A model generated the notes under the pieces. It ran no database searches and was not told where the DNA came from. It saw only the letters and a program-made list of their open reading frames with translations. This document shows, piece by piece, positions 9,881-18,378 of a stretch of 64,000 nt of DNA. The position numbers were made by a program, and so were the translations under genes. The number at the start of each line of letters is the position of its first letter. The stretch's first letter is position 1. The DNA is from CALBPI01 sp038531945 (lineage in GTDB: Bacteria; Pseudomonadota; Gammaproteobacteria; Steroidobacterales; Woeseiaceae). The DNA is taken from positions 868,001 to 932,000 of the forward strand of contig JBCBBH010000001.1 in NCBI GenBank assembly GCA_038531945.1. Reading direction: 5' to 3'.

Positions 9881-12800
9881 CCTTTCTACTTGTCGCTTTG
9901 ATCATCAACACGATCGCACGTGGCGATGACGTGCTCGCGGAACTACCTTTCGGTGATATCCGTCCACAAGGTTGGGTCGAGCGACAGATGCGTCATGATC
10001 TAGAGCACGGTTTTGTCGGCAAACTCGATCAGCTCGTACCCGATCTAATCGTTGCTGATGACATCTACGGCGAGGACCGACTGACAAAGTTGGTTAAGGA
10101 CAAGGACGTCGGCACGCACAATTCTGGCGCTGAGTGGGAAGTGCAGTTCTTGTGGTGGAATTCCGAAACGCAGTCGAATTGGTGGGATGGCTATCTGCGC
10201 CACGCGTTGTTGCTTGCCGACCCGGCGCATCGCCAACGTGTTGACGAGTATGTGGCGAACAAGCTTGCGACCGCGGATGAGGATGGCTACATCGGCATCT
10301 ATGCTGCCGACCTTCGCTATGACCACACGACCGAGAACGGTGAGCTATGGGCGCAAGCATCATTGTTCCGCGGTTTACTCGCCTATTACGAGACGACACA
10401 GAAGCAAGCAGTCCTCGATGCGGTGATTCGAGCGGTTGAGCTGACCATGCGCGCATACCCAATCGACGATTCAACGCCGTTTAAGACGAGCAACGCGTTT
10501 GCGGGTGTCGGCCACGGCCTGACATTTGTTGATGTGCTCAACACGTTGTACCGCCTGACCGGCGATCGCCGATATCTGAATTATGCGGTGTTTTTGTACG
10601 AGGACTACTCGCGACATCCACAGCCCGAGGAGGATGTGCAACTCGACAATTTGCTCGACGCAGACTACCGCTTCAAAGGGCATGGTGTTCATACCTATGA
10701 ACACTTACGTGCCTTGACGCTGGCCGCCACTCACGACGATGACACGCGCCTGGATCAGGCGCTGGTGAACTACCTGCAGCGTCTCGATGCTGTGACCACC
10801 GCGAGCGGCGGTCCGATTGGCGATGAATGGATCACCGGGCGTCACGCACACCACGGCGATACCGGCTACGAGTACTGCTCGTTGCAGGAGCTATTGCATT
10901 CGTATGCCGTGTTGCTGCAGAACACGGGTGATCCCGGTTGGGCGGATCGCATGGAGTGGCTCACATTCAATGCCGCGCAGGGCGCACGTCATCCCGATGG
11001 CCAATCGATTGCGTACTGTAAAACCGACAATAGCGTCGAAATGTTGGGTCATCTCGATATGGGAAACCCTCAAGGTGAGATGCGCTACAAGTACTCACCC
11101 GCGCACCAGGATGTTGCTGTGTGCTGTGTGCCCAACGCAGGGCGGCTGTATCCGACCTACGTCCAGAACATGCTGCAACGACACGACGATGGACTTGTCG
11201 TGAGCCTGTATGGTCCGTCGGTGGTTACCACCGAGATTGATGGTGTCGATGTATCGGTTCGACAAATCACGAACTACCCGTTTGAGCACACCGTTCGCTT
11301 CGTCGTAGAGACCGCCCGCGCGGTGAAATTCGAACTCAGGTTACGCCAACCCGGTTGGACAGAGTCTGTTGCTCTGAACGGCATAGATGCCGAACAAGGC
11401 GATGGCTACCTCCGTGTGGACCAGCGCTGGACAGGTCGCACGGAATTCACGCTTACGTTCGATGATGCGCCGGAGGTCACGCATGGCGACAACGGCACGG
11501 CGTTCGTAGAAGACGGGCCGTTGCTCTATGCACTACAGCTTGAGCATGCGGAACGCACCGGTCGCGAGTACGCGCCGGGTGGGTTCGTTGATCGCTTGTT
11601 CGAAGGTGTCGATCCTGAGGCCGAACGCTACCAACTGTCCCTGGATTCTCGCTTTGAACGTAGCGCGATCCCGGAGGCGCCCAGTTGGGCGACACCACCG
11701 ACGTTGCGCGGGGCGCTGTACGATCCGGTCGCGGATCGGGATGTTGATGTTGCGCTGGTGCCGATGGGCAGCACAATCCTCCGTAAGGTTTCATTCGATG
11801 TTGCAGATAACGACGAAGACTTGCTGCTGCACGTGCCGTCACCGGATTGGCGCGATCAGGTGATCTACTTTTTGATGACGGATCGTTTCAATGATGGCAA
11901 TCCCGACAACAACGACCAAGGTGTCGGTGAGTACAACCCGTCGCTGGAAAGCCACTACAGCGGCGGCGATATTCAGGGGGTCATCGACCAGCTCGATTAC
12001 ATCCAGGGCTTGGGTGCGACGGCGGTCTGGACGACGCCGATCGTTGCCAATCAATGGTGGAGTAGTCACACGGAATACAGCGGATACCACGGCTATTGGG
12101 CAACGGATTTCGGCGAGGTCGATCCGCATGTTGGGACGCTGGAAGACTATCAGCGTTTATCCGATCAGCTGCATCGTCGAGGTATGTACCTCATTAAAGA
12201 TATCGTCGTAAACCACACCGGAAACTTCTTTAATTACCGTGGCGGTCAGGACGGCTACGATGCCGAGGACACAGCCAAAAACTTCATGTGGCTCGAGCCT
12301 GAAGACGCGCTTCAGCGAGCGCCCACGCAGCCGCCATTCGATCGGATCGATCGCAACAACCCGGAACACGTCAAGTCGGATATCTATCACTGGACGCCAT
12401 CGATCACCGACTACCGCAACAAGGAGCATCAATTCATCTATCAGCTGGCGAGCTTGGCGGATATCAATACGAGCAATCCATTGGTCATCGACGCCTTCAA
12501 ACGAATCTATGGAGACTGGATTCGCACCGCTGGCGTAGATGCGTTCCGTATCGACACTGTGCGCTACGTGGACCACGGGTTTTTCCATCACTTTATGCAC
12601 GACGAAGATGGCATCCATGCGAGTGCTCAAAACACCGGACGCGATCACTTTTTGGCGTTTGGTGAAGTCTTTGATACCTCAAAGCCACATCAGAATGACG
12701 GGGAGCACCGCGTCGCCAGCTATCTCGGCAGTGAAGCTCGTCCGGAGCTAAACTCGATCATCTCGTTTCCGTTGCATCATGACTTCAAGACGGTTTTCGC

Positions 12801-14331
12801 ACAGGGCTTCCCGACCGAGCACCTGGCTTATCGTATCCGACAGCATATGACGGTCTACGACGATCCTTATGTTGTGCCGACGTTTATCGACAATCACGAC
12901 ATGGAGCGATTCCTTGCAAGTGGCGATCGAGATGGGTTGCATCAAGCGCTCGCGGCGCTGTTGACGTTGCCCGGTGTGCCCGTCATTTATCAGGGCACTG
13001 AACAGGCGATGACCGCCTCACGGGAGGCGATGTTCGAAGGCGGTTACGGCGCCGATCACGATCGGTTTGACCGCAACGGACCGTTGTACGACGTCATTCG
13101 TGAACTGATCGGTTTGAGGACTTCGGATCCCCTGTTCACGCGCGGCGATCTCAACATCCTCGCGTCGAATCGCAATGGACCTGGTCTGTTGGCATACAGC
13201 CGAGGGTATGAAGGTCGTCAGGTCGTTGTCTTGTTCAACACCGCGTCGCATCCTGTGTTGGCCAACGATGTAAGGGTCGCTGATCAAGGCGCAAAACTCG
13301 AAGTGCTTTACGTGAATGCCGGTAAGCCCCCCGTGATGCGGCTCGACAACAACGGCCGACTCACCACCGAGCTCTCCGGTCGTCGTGTCCTGATCGCAGA
13401 AGTCGTTTACGACGACGCGTCGTCCGACGTGCAGCATCCCCCGACGATCGAAACCCAAGTGGAAGGTCAGACCGTTGTCGATGATCTCCGGCTTTCCGGT
13501 CGTGCTGCGCCCGACGGCGGTCGATTGCTGCTCGTTCGGAACGCCAGGTTGCAAGATGCTATCGAAGTTCCGGTTTCATCGGATGGAGCTTGGTCCCACG
13601 TCTGGCCGATTCGAAACCTGGGTCGCGAGCGCGTGTCGTTAGTCGCTTATCAACCGGAGATGGGTTCCGCGAGTGCGCCGCTGACTTTTGAATCACGAGT
13701 GGACGCTGCGACGCATGCGCAGACGGTTATTGATCCGGCTAATGACGACACCGGTCCGACGGGCAACCACTCGCCACCGCAACATGAGCAAAGCGTGGGT
13801 CAGCAAGACATCCTGTCCGTTGATGCACGCATCGGTGGTGAAATTCTTGAGTTGAAGCTGACCATGCGCGCGCTCAGCGACGACTGGATCCCGCCGAATG
13901 GTTTCGACAATGTAGCACTCAGTCTGTTCTTCGATGCATCGCGCGACGACGGCGCGAGTGAACTGCCGCTTTTGAACGCCCGCATGCCAAGCGATTGGCG
14001 TTGGGACATGGGGCATGTGATCTACGGCTGGGGTAACACGACATTCTCGAACGAGGGCGCCGACTCAGCGCGTCAGGGCAAGCGCTTCGGAATTGCGCCG
14101 ACCGCCACGGTCGACAAGACTCAACGCACAATCACGCTGAGGTATCGTGCATCTGACTTCGGGTTTGACGATTGGCTCGCGACGAACGTCTTTGTCACGA
14201 CCTGGGATATCACGGGCGAGGGCGTCTACCGTGAACTGGCTCCGGCGGCGAGCGATTGGCACTTCGGCGGAGGGCCACCCGAGGGCGAGAAAATTCTGGA
14301 TTCCATCGCGCTTTCGTTGGGTCCAGAGTAG
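9871..14331 (+). CDS. GH127-GH13 bifunctional glycoside hydrolase fusion with glucodextranase-like C-terminal domain
   Basis: An exported 1486-residue multidomain enzyme. The signal peptide covers about 1-18. Residues ~25-640 match GH127 (DUF1680, beta-L-arabinofuranosidase family), with the zinc/nucleophile set in place: Glu334 and Cys336 (GYEYCSLQE) and Cys418-Cys419 (VAVCCVPN), at nearly the spacing known from HypBA1. From Trp660 (WRDQVIYFLMTDRFNDG) to about 1120 it is an alpha-amylase-type GH13 barrel, with nucleophile Asp895 (AFRIDTVRY), acid Glu932 (FGEVFD) and the third carboxylate in IDNHD (Asp1010). Residues ~1285-1480 resemble the C-terminal domain of glucodextranase. No linker or internal signal separates the two enzymes. 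ATG at 9871 is chosen over a longer reading because the signal peptide follows at once; it overlaps the dioxygenase stop. The frame is open throughout, so this is not two genes. Confidence 0.88.
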   Translation: MRLTFLLVALIINTIARGDDVLAELPFGDIRPQGWVERQMRHDLEHGFVGKLDQLVPDLIVADDIYGEDRLTKLVKDKDVGTHNSGAEWEVQFLWWNSETQSNWWDGYLRHALLLADPAHRQRVDEYVANKLATADEDGYIGIYAADLRYDHTTENGELWAQASLFRGLLAYYETTQKQAVLDAVIRAVELTMRAYPIDDSTPFKTSNAFAGVGHGLTFVDVLNTLYRLTGDRRYLNYAVFLYEDYSRHPQPEEDVQLDNLLDADYRFKGHGVHTYEHLRALTLAATHDDDTRLDQALVNYLQRLDAVTTASGGPIGDEWITGRHAHHGDTGYEYCSLQELLHSYAVLLQNTGDPGWADRMEWLTFNAAQGARHPDGQSIAYCKTDNSVEMLGHLDMGNPQGEMRYKYSPAHQDVAVCCVPNAGRLYPTYVQNMLQRHDDGLVVSLYGPSVVTTEIDGVDVSVRQITNYPFEHTVRFVVETARAVKFELRLRQPGWTESVALNGIDAEQGDGYLRVDQRWTGRTEFTLTFDDAPEVTHGDNGTAFVEDGPLLYALQLEHAERTGREYAPGGFVDRLFEGVDPEAERYQLSLDSRFERSAIPEAPSWATPPTLRGALYDPVADRDVDVALVPMGSTILRKVSFDVADNDEDLLLHVPSPDWRDQVIYFLMTDRFNDGNPDNNDQGVGEYNPSLESHYSGGDIQGVIDQLDYIQGLGATAVWTTPIVANQWWSSHTEYSGYHGYWATDFGEVDPHVGTLEDYQRLSDQLHRRGMYLIKDIVVNHTGNFFNYRGGQDGYDAEDTAKNFMWLEPEDALQRAPTQPPFDRIDRNNPEHVKSDIYHWTPSITDYRNKEHQFIYQLASLADINTSNPLVIDAFKRIYGDWIRTAGVDAFRIDTVRYVDHGFFHHFMHDEDGIHASAQNTGRDHFLAFGEVFDTSKPHQNDGEHRVASYLGSEARPELNSIISFPLHHDFKTVFAQGFPTEHLAYRIRQHMTVYDDPYVVPTFIDNHDMERFLASGDRDGLHQALAALLTLPGVPVIYQGTEQAMTASREAMFEGGYGADHDRFDRNGPLYDVIRELIGLRTSDPLFTRGDLNILASNRNGPGLLAYSRGYEGRQVVVLFNTASHPVLANDVRVADQGAKLEVLYVNAGKPPVMRLDNNGRLTTELSGRRVLIAEVVYDDASSDVQHPPTIETQVEGQTVVDDLRLSGRAAPDGGRLLLVRNARLQDAIEVPVSSDGAWSHVWPIRNLGRERVSLVAYQPEMGSASAPLTFESRVDAATHAQTVIDPANDDTGPTGNHSPPQHEQSVGQQDILSVDARIGGEILELKLTMRALSDDWIPPNGFDNVALSLFFDASRDDGASELPLLNARMPSDWRWDMGHVIYGWGNTTFSNEGADSARQGKRFGIAPTATVDKTQRTITLRYRASDFGFDDWLATNVFVTTWDITGEGVYRELAPAASDWHFGGGPPEGEKILDSIALSLGPE

Positions 14332-14347
14332 GACAGGATTGCTCCGG

Positions 14348-15280
14348 TCACGGATCGGAGTCTTGTAGATCGCGAACCAATCGAAACCCGATGTGCGATG
14401 TGCTGAGACTACGGTCCTGTGCCTGCCGAGCCGCAGGCCGATAGCGGTAACAGAAATCCCGTGTGCAGAGAAATGAGCCACCCTTGATGACCACCACGGC
14501 GGCTTTCGGTTGCGCAGGATCGAAGCCGCGTTCGCCGGCGATGGATACGGTCGATGAGTCATGGCTGGGGCTGTAGGGCGTAGACGTCAGTTCCCAAACA
14601 TTGCCGAGCAAATCGTGTAGGCCTTTGGCATTTGCGGGAAACGAACCGACGGGCGCGACACCCGCGAATCCATCTCGACCACTATCGACGATGGGGAACA
14701 GTCCCTGCCAGGTGTTTGCGTCGAGACTGTCCGAAGGCGGTTTCGCCCCTCGGGCAGCGAATTCCCATTCGGCTTCGGTCGGCAGTCGAGCACCCAACCA
14801 ATCCGCGAAGGCTTGTGCGTCGCTGTAGGTGACGTGGACGACGGGGGCATCCGGTTGTCTGTCTTGGCCATCAGGCCCAAATGGTTTGCGCCAGTTCGCG
14901 CCAGGTGTGAATTGCCACCAGTTCAATGCGGATCTATCGATTTTTTTCGGCGCGACAAACACCGCTGACCCGGGGAGTGTTTCCGATGTCCCGTCTCCAC
15001 CGTGCCAACCGCGTTCAGCGTCGGTGATGTAACCCGTGTCGGCAACGAAACGGGTGAACTGCGCGTTCGTCACTTCGGTAGCCATCATTTCGAAGCTCGC
15101 TACGCATTTGTTCGAAACAGGTTGTTCCTCGCGGTGAAAGGCGACCGAGCCCATTACGAAACAGCCGCCCGCTACCGGTACCCACTCGAACGGTTGCGCG
15201 ACGGCCTGATTGAAACAGGTGAGCAGTGCGATGGTCGCTGCGCAGTACCCGGACGCACCTACTCGTATCGCGCGCGCCAC
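14348..15280 (-). CDS. Formylglycine-generating enzyme (sulfatase maturase), apparently exported
   Basis: A 310-residue FGE/SUMF1-family protein that would oxidise the sulfatase active-site cysteine to formylglycine. It runs from FVMGS through TNAQFTRFVADTGY, RLPTEAEWEFAARG and LLGNVWELT to the C-terminal signature, where both catalytic cysteines of the SUMF1 type are present (SFLCTRDFCYRYRPAARQ) before GFRLVRD. The first ~28 residues look like a signal peptide (cleavage near AVAQ), whereas well-studied bacterial FGEs are cytoplasmic. The GTG start at 15280 lies inside the end of the sulfatase gene (22-bp overlap), implying coupled expression. It converges on the GH127-GH13 gene. Export is inferred from the N-terminus alone. 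Confidence 0.88.
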   Translation of the reverse strand: MARAIRVGASGYCAATIALLTCFNQAVAQPFEWVPVAGGCFVMGSVAFHREEQPVSNKCVASFEMMATEVTNAQFTRFVADTGYITDAERGWHGGDGTSETLPGSAVFVAPKKIDRSALNWWQFTPGANWRKPFGPDGQDRQPDAPVVHVTYSDAQAFADWLGARLPTEAEWEFAARGAKPPSDSLDANTWQGLFPIVDSGRDGFAGVAPVGSFPANAKGLHDLLGNVWELTSTPYSPSHDSSTVSIAGERGFDPAQPKAAVVVIKGGSFLCTRDFCYRYRPAARQAQDRSLSTSHIGFRLVRDLQDSDP

Positions 15281-16758
15281 GTGTTGATGTCCGCTTTGAA
15301 TGCTTCGATCAGCGCTGGGTTCGCTGCGGACCGGTCGTCGGTTTGTCCGGGATCATCGATCACGTGGTAGAGCGCGGTTTCACCGCTTTGCGGTAGCCAC
15401 ACGAAATACCATTTCAGATCGCGCCGGTAATAACCGACCATCGGTGCCCCCATCGGATCGCGCGTCGCATCGTCCGGCTCACCTCGAAAGTTCGTCCCGG
15501 CGCGGTGCTGCGTGAGACGGCCGATCAACGCATTGCGAGGCTCTAATAAATCACTGCCCTCGATGGCTTGGCGTAACGAGTAGCCGGGCAAATCGTCCGA
15601 CACCGATGCGCCTGCGTAGTCGAGAATTGTTGGCATGATGTCCAAAGCGCTAGCAAGCGACTCCTGGTCGCGAACCGGGGTGATCCTTCCGCGCCAGTAA
15701 AAGATCAGCGGCGTTCGCAGTCCGGTGTCGAAGAACGAGCCTTTACCTCTTGGTCCGCCGTTCGCGAAAGTGATCGGGTTGTCTGCGTATTCAACATCGG
15801 CGGGTTGCTCCCACCCGTTGTCATTGACAGAGACGATCAGCGTGTTGTCGAGCAGTCGCTCTTCGCGCAACGTGTCGATCACTTGCCCGACGCCCCAATC
15901 GAACCAATGGATGTTGGCGTAGTAGAGCTTGGCAGACTCGCTGAGATCGTCGCGATCCGCGTAATACTTGTAGAACCGATCTGGCGCGTTCAGCGGCGTA
16001 TGCGGGAGCGCCGGGCCGTACCAGACAAAAAACGGTTGCTCTGCATTGTCACGAATGAAGTCAGTGACCGGTGCCATCGTCTCGCGGCCGATTTCATTGC
16101 CGCGACCGCCCATGAACGTGAAAAACCAGCGGTCGCCGAGGTCCTCTGCATCAGACCATTTCCAGGAATCGGTCATGCCGGCAGTAAATCCTCCGTGCGC
16201 CCAGGACTGCTCCCACCATTTGCCGCTTTGGTGCGAGACGTAGCCTTGTTCAGCGAGCACTCGTGGCAGCGTGTCGAACTGCTCGATCGCCGAGGTGTGG
16301 TATTGCTGACGCAGCATCATATTTTCGCCCGGGGTGTCCACGCCCTCCGGTAGGGGCTTGGACGTCATTTGGTTTTCTGCAATTTCAGCGGCACGCTGTT
16401 CGTATTGCACCGGATACAAACCGGTGATCAGGGTTTGCAGAGTAGGCCTGCAAAAGTTCGACGTTGCGTGGGCCACTTCAAACACGGCGCCGCCGCGACC
16501 GAGTAGGTCCATGTTCGGCGTAATGACATTCTCGTCCCCGAGAAAACCGAGGTAAGGCCAGCCGAGATCGTCCGCGATGATCAAAACCACATTCGGGGGA
16601 CCATCTGGTCGTCTGGGTTCCGTTGTGCGATCAAGCTGGCCTGCTGCCGTATCTTCGAATACGCCGCCAAAGTCGAACGCGTCGTTGGTTTGCTGTGGGC
16701 CTTGAGTCGAACAGCTTGCGATCAGAACTGTGATGCTCAGTGTTAAGGCTCTGCGCAT
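15259..16758 (-). CDS. Sulfatase-family lipoprotein with altered active-site signature
   Basis: A 499-residue member of the S1 (alkaline phosphatase fold) sulfatase family, with a lipoprotein signal (VLIASC). It keeps the metal ligands (IIADDLGW and NDNG), the signature cysteine (NFCRPTLQTLITGLYP), the lysine of SGKWW, PHTPLNAP and GKGSFFDTGLRTP. Two normally conserved residues differ. The arginine four places after the cysteine (C-x-P-x-R) is leucine, and the histidine of GKWHLG is tryptophan. It may be a divergent subfamily with a different substrate or be less active. A strong GGGGGGAT ribosome site precedes the ATG. It is followed by, and overlaps, the formylglycine-generating enzyme gene. 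The 185 bp before it hold no gene, so it may have its own promoter or continue the GH3-MFS operon. Confidence 0.86.
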   Translation of the reverse strand: MRRALTLSITVLIASCSTQGPQQTNDAFDFGGVFEDTAAGQLDRTTEPRRPDGPPNVVLIIADDLGWPYLGFLGDENVITPNMDLLGRGGAVFEVAHATSNFCRPTLQTLITGLYPVQYEQRAAEIAENQMTSKPLPEGVDTPGENMMLRQQYHTSAIEQFDTLPRVLAEQGYVSHQSGKWWEQSWAHGGFTAGMTDSWKWSDAEDLGDRWFFTFMGGRGNEIGRETMAPVTDFIRDNAEQPFFVWYGPALPHTPLNAPDRFYKYYADRDDLSESAKLYYANIHWFDWGVGQVIDTLREERLLDNTLIVSVNDNGWEQPADVEYADNPITFANGGPRGKGSFFDTGLRTPLIFYWRGRITPVRDQESLASALDIMPTILDYAGASVSDDLPGYSLRQAIEGSDLLEPRNALIGRLTQHRAGTNFRGEPDDATRDPMGAPMVGYYRRDLKWYFVWLPQSGETALYHVIDDPGQTDDRSAANPALIEAFKADINTWRARYE

Positions 16759-16943
16759 CTGTATCCCCCCAGATCAAGATAGCGAGCCTCTATTAACCCA
16801 AAGCGCGACGTCCACGACAACCAACTGCAATCGTATTCATCGCATCATACAAAACCCATGATGGATTGGTGCGGGTCCGACATTGCAAAAGCGGAGAGAT
16901 TGCGTTTGGATGTGCGCTTCCCTTCCGAGCACTGGCTATCCTC

Positions 16944-18356
16944 TCACGCGGACATTTGCTCCAGCCGCTTGCCACGCGTTTCGCGAACCAGCTTACGAAC
17001 GAACAACACCGAGATCGCAGCTGAAATTGCGTAGAAACCGTACGCACTGGTCAAACCCGTACTGGCGAGCATAATCGGGAATGTCATAGTGATTGCAAAG
17101 TTGGCGATCCATTGCGCGAAACCACTGACCGCGAGACCTGATCCACGCAACTGGTTTGGGAACATCTCGCCAAGTAAGACCCACATCACCGGGCCCCAAC
17201 TGAAGTTGAAAAGCGCAACGTAGGCAACTGCTGACAGCAAAGCGGTTGCGCCAAGCGCGCTGGAGAGCTCAAGCCCCGTTTCAGTCACAGTGGCTCGAGA
17301 GAAAACGACGGCCATTATCGCGAGTGTGATCGTCATTCCAACGGAACCGATCAGCAACAGCGGTTTGCGCCCGATACGATCGATCAACGCGATAGCGGCG
17401 AGGCAGGAGAGAATACTGACGCTACCCATGATGACATTGGTCAGCAGGCTGTCCTCTTCAGTGAAACCGACAAACTCCCAGAGCACGGAGCCGTAGTAGA
17501 AGATGACATTGATGCCAACCAACTGTTGAAACACAGCAAGGCCGATACCCACCCAAACGATGCCATGTATACGACCGGCAGAATCCAGAAGATCGCGAAG
17601 TTGCGGACGTCGCTCGCTCGCGAGAGAGGTTTCGATTTCCTGCAGCGTCTTTGCACTCTGCTCGGTACCAACCAGACGGTCGAGTGTGTCGCGGGCCTGA
17701 TCGGATTTGTTTGCACTCACGAGAAAGCGTGGGCTCTCCGGGATCAGGAACAGAGCGAAGAAAAATACACTTGCGGGAATGAGTTCCGCCCAGAACATCC
17801 AGCGCCAGGCTGCATATCCCATCCAAAACTCATTGGTGGATTCGCCGGCTGCACCGGCGATGACGTAGTTGCTAAGGAACGCTGCGGTCAGCCCCGTAAT
17901 AATTGCGATCTGTTGGATCGACGATAAACGGCCGCGCAAATGTGCTGGGGCAATTTCGCTTATGTAGGCAGGCGCCATGACGCTTGCAGCACCTACTGCC
18001 AGACCGCCGAGAATTCGGTAGACGATGAACGCGGACGAGGTGTCAGCGATGCCTGACCCGAACGCACTGATAAGAAAAAATAGAGCCGAGACGATCAAAA
18101 CCACGCGACGTCCAACGATGTCGGCGAGTCGGCCCGCCATGAAAGCACCGACAGCGCATCCCAAAAGCATGGACGCGACACTGAATCCGGTGCCGATGGA
18201 GCTGGAGTCGAATGCGGATTGCAGACCTTTGACGGTCCCGTTAATCACGCCGCTGTCGTAGCCAAACAAAAACCCGCCAAGCGTTGCGACGAAAGTGATT
18301 GCGATGGCGAACCCCAGGTTGGTCCCGCGTGGCGTGCTGATTGCTTCGCTAGTCAT
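16944..18356 (-). CDS. Sugar-porter family MFS transporter
   Basis: A 470-residue inner-membrane sugar/proton symporter of the XylE/AraE/GLUT class, with twelve predicted helices. Family motifs are present: GRLADIVGRR after helix 2, PESPRFLV after helix 6, QQLVGINVIFYYG in helix 7, DRIGRKPLL after helix 8, and a C-terminal RETRGKRLEQ. It starts 22 bp after the GH3 stop codon on the same strand, so it is very likely cotranscribed with GH3 under the LacI operator at 20841-20854. Adjacent xylose genes make xylose or another pentose the best-guess substrate, though the sequence does not settle specificity. Confidence 0.92.
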   Translation of the reverse strand: MTSEAISTPRGTNLGFAIAITFVATLGGFLFGYDSGVINGTVKGLQSAFDSSSIGTGFSVASMLLGCAVGAFMAGRLADIVGRRVVLIVSALFFLISAFGSGIADTSSAFIVYRILGGLAVGAASVMAPAYISEIAPAHLRGRLSSIQQIAIITGLTAAFLSNYVIAGAAGESTNEFWMGYAAWRWMFWAELIPASVFFFALFLIPESPRFLVSANKSDQARDTLDRLVGTEQSAKTLQEIETSLASERRPQLRDLLDSAGRIHGIVWVGIGLAVFQQLVGINVIFYYGSVLWEFVGFTEEDSLLTNVIMGSVSILSCLAAIALIDRIGRKPLLLIGSVGMTITLAIMAVVFSRATVTETGLELSSALGATALLSAVAYVALFNFSWGPVMWVLLGEMFPNQLRGSGLAVSGFAQWIANFAITMTFPIMLASTGLTSAYGFYAISAAISVLFVRKLVRETRGKRLEQMSA

Positions 18357-18378
18357 GAGGCTGTGTTCTCGTGGTTTG

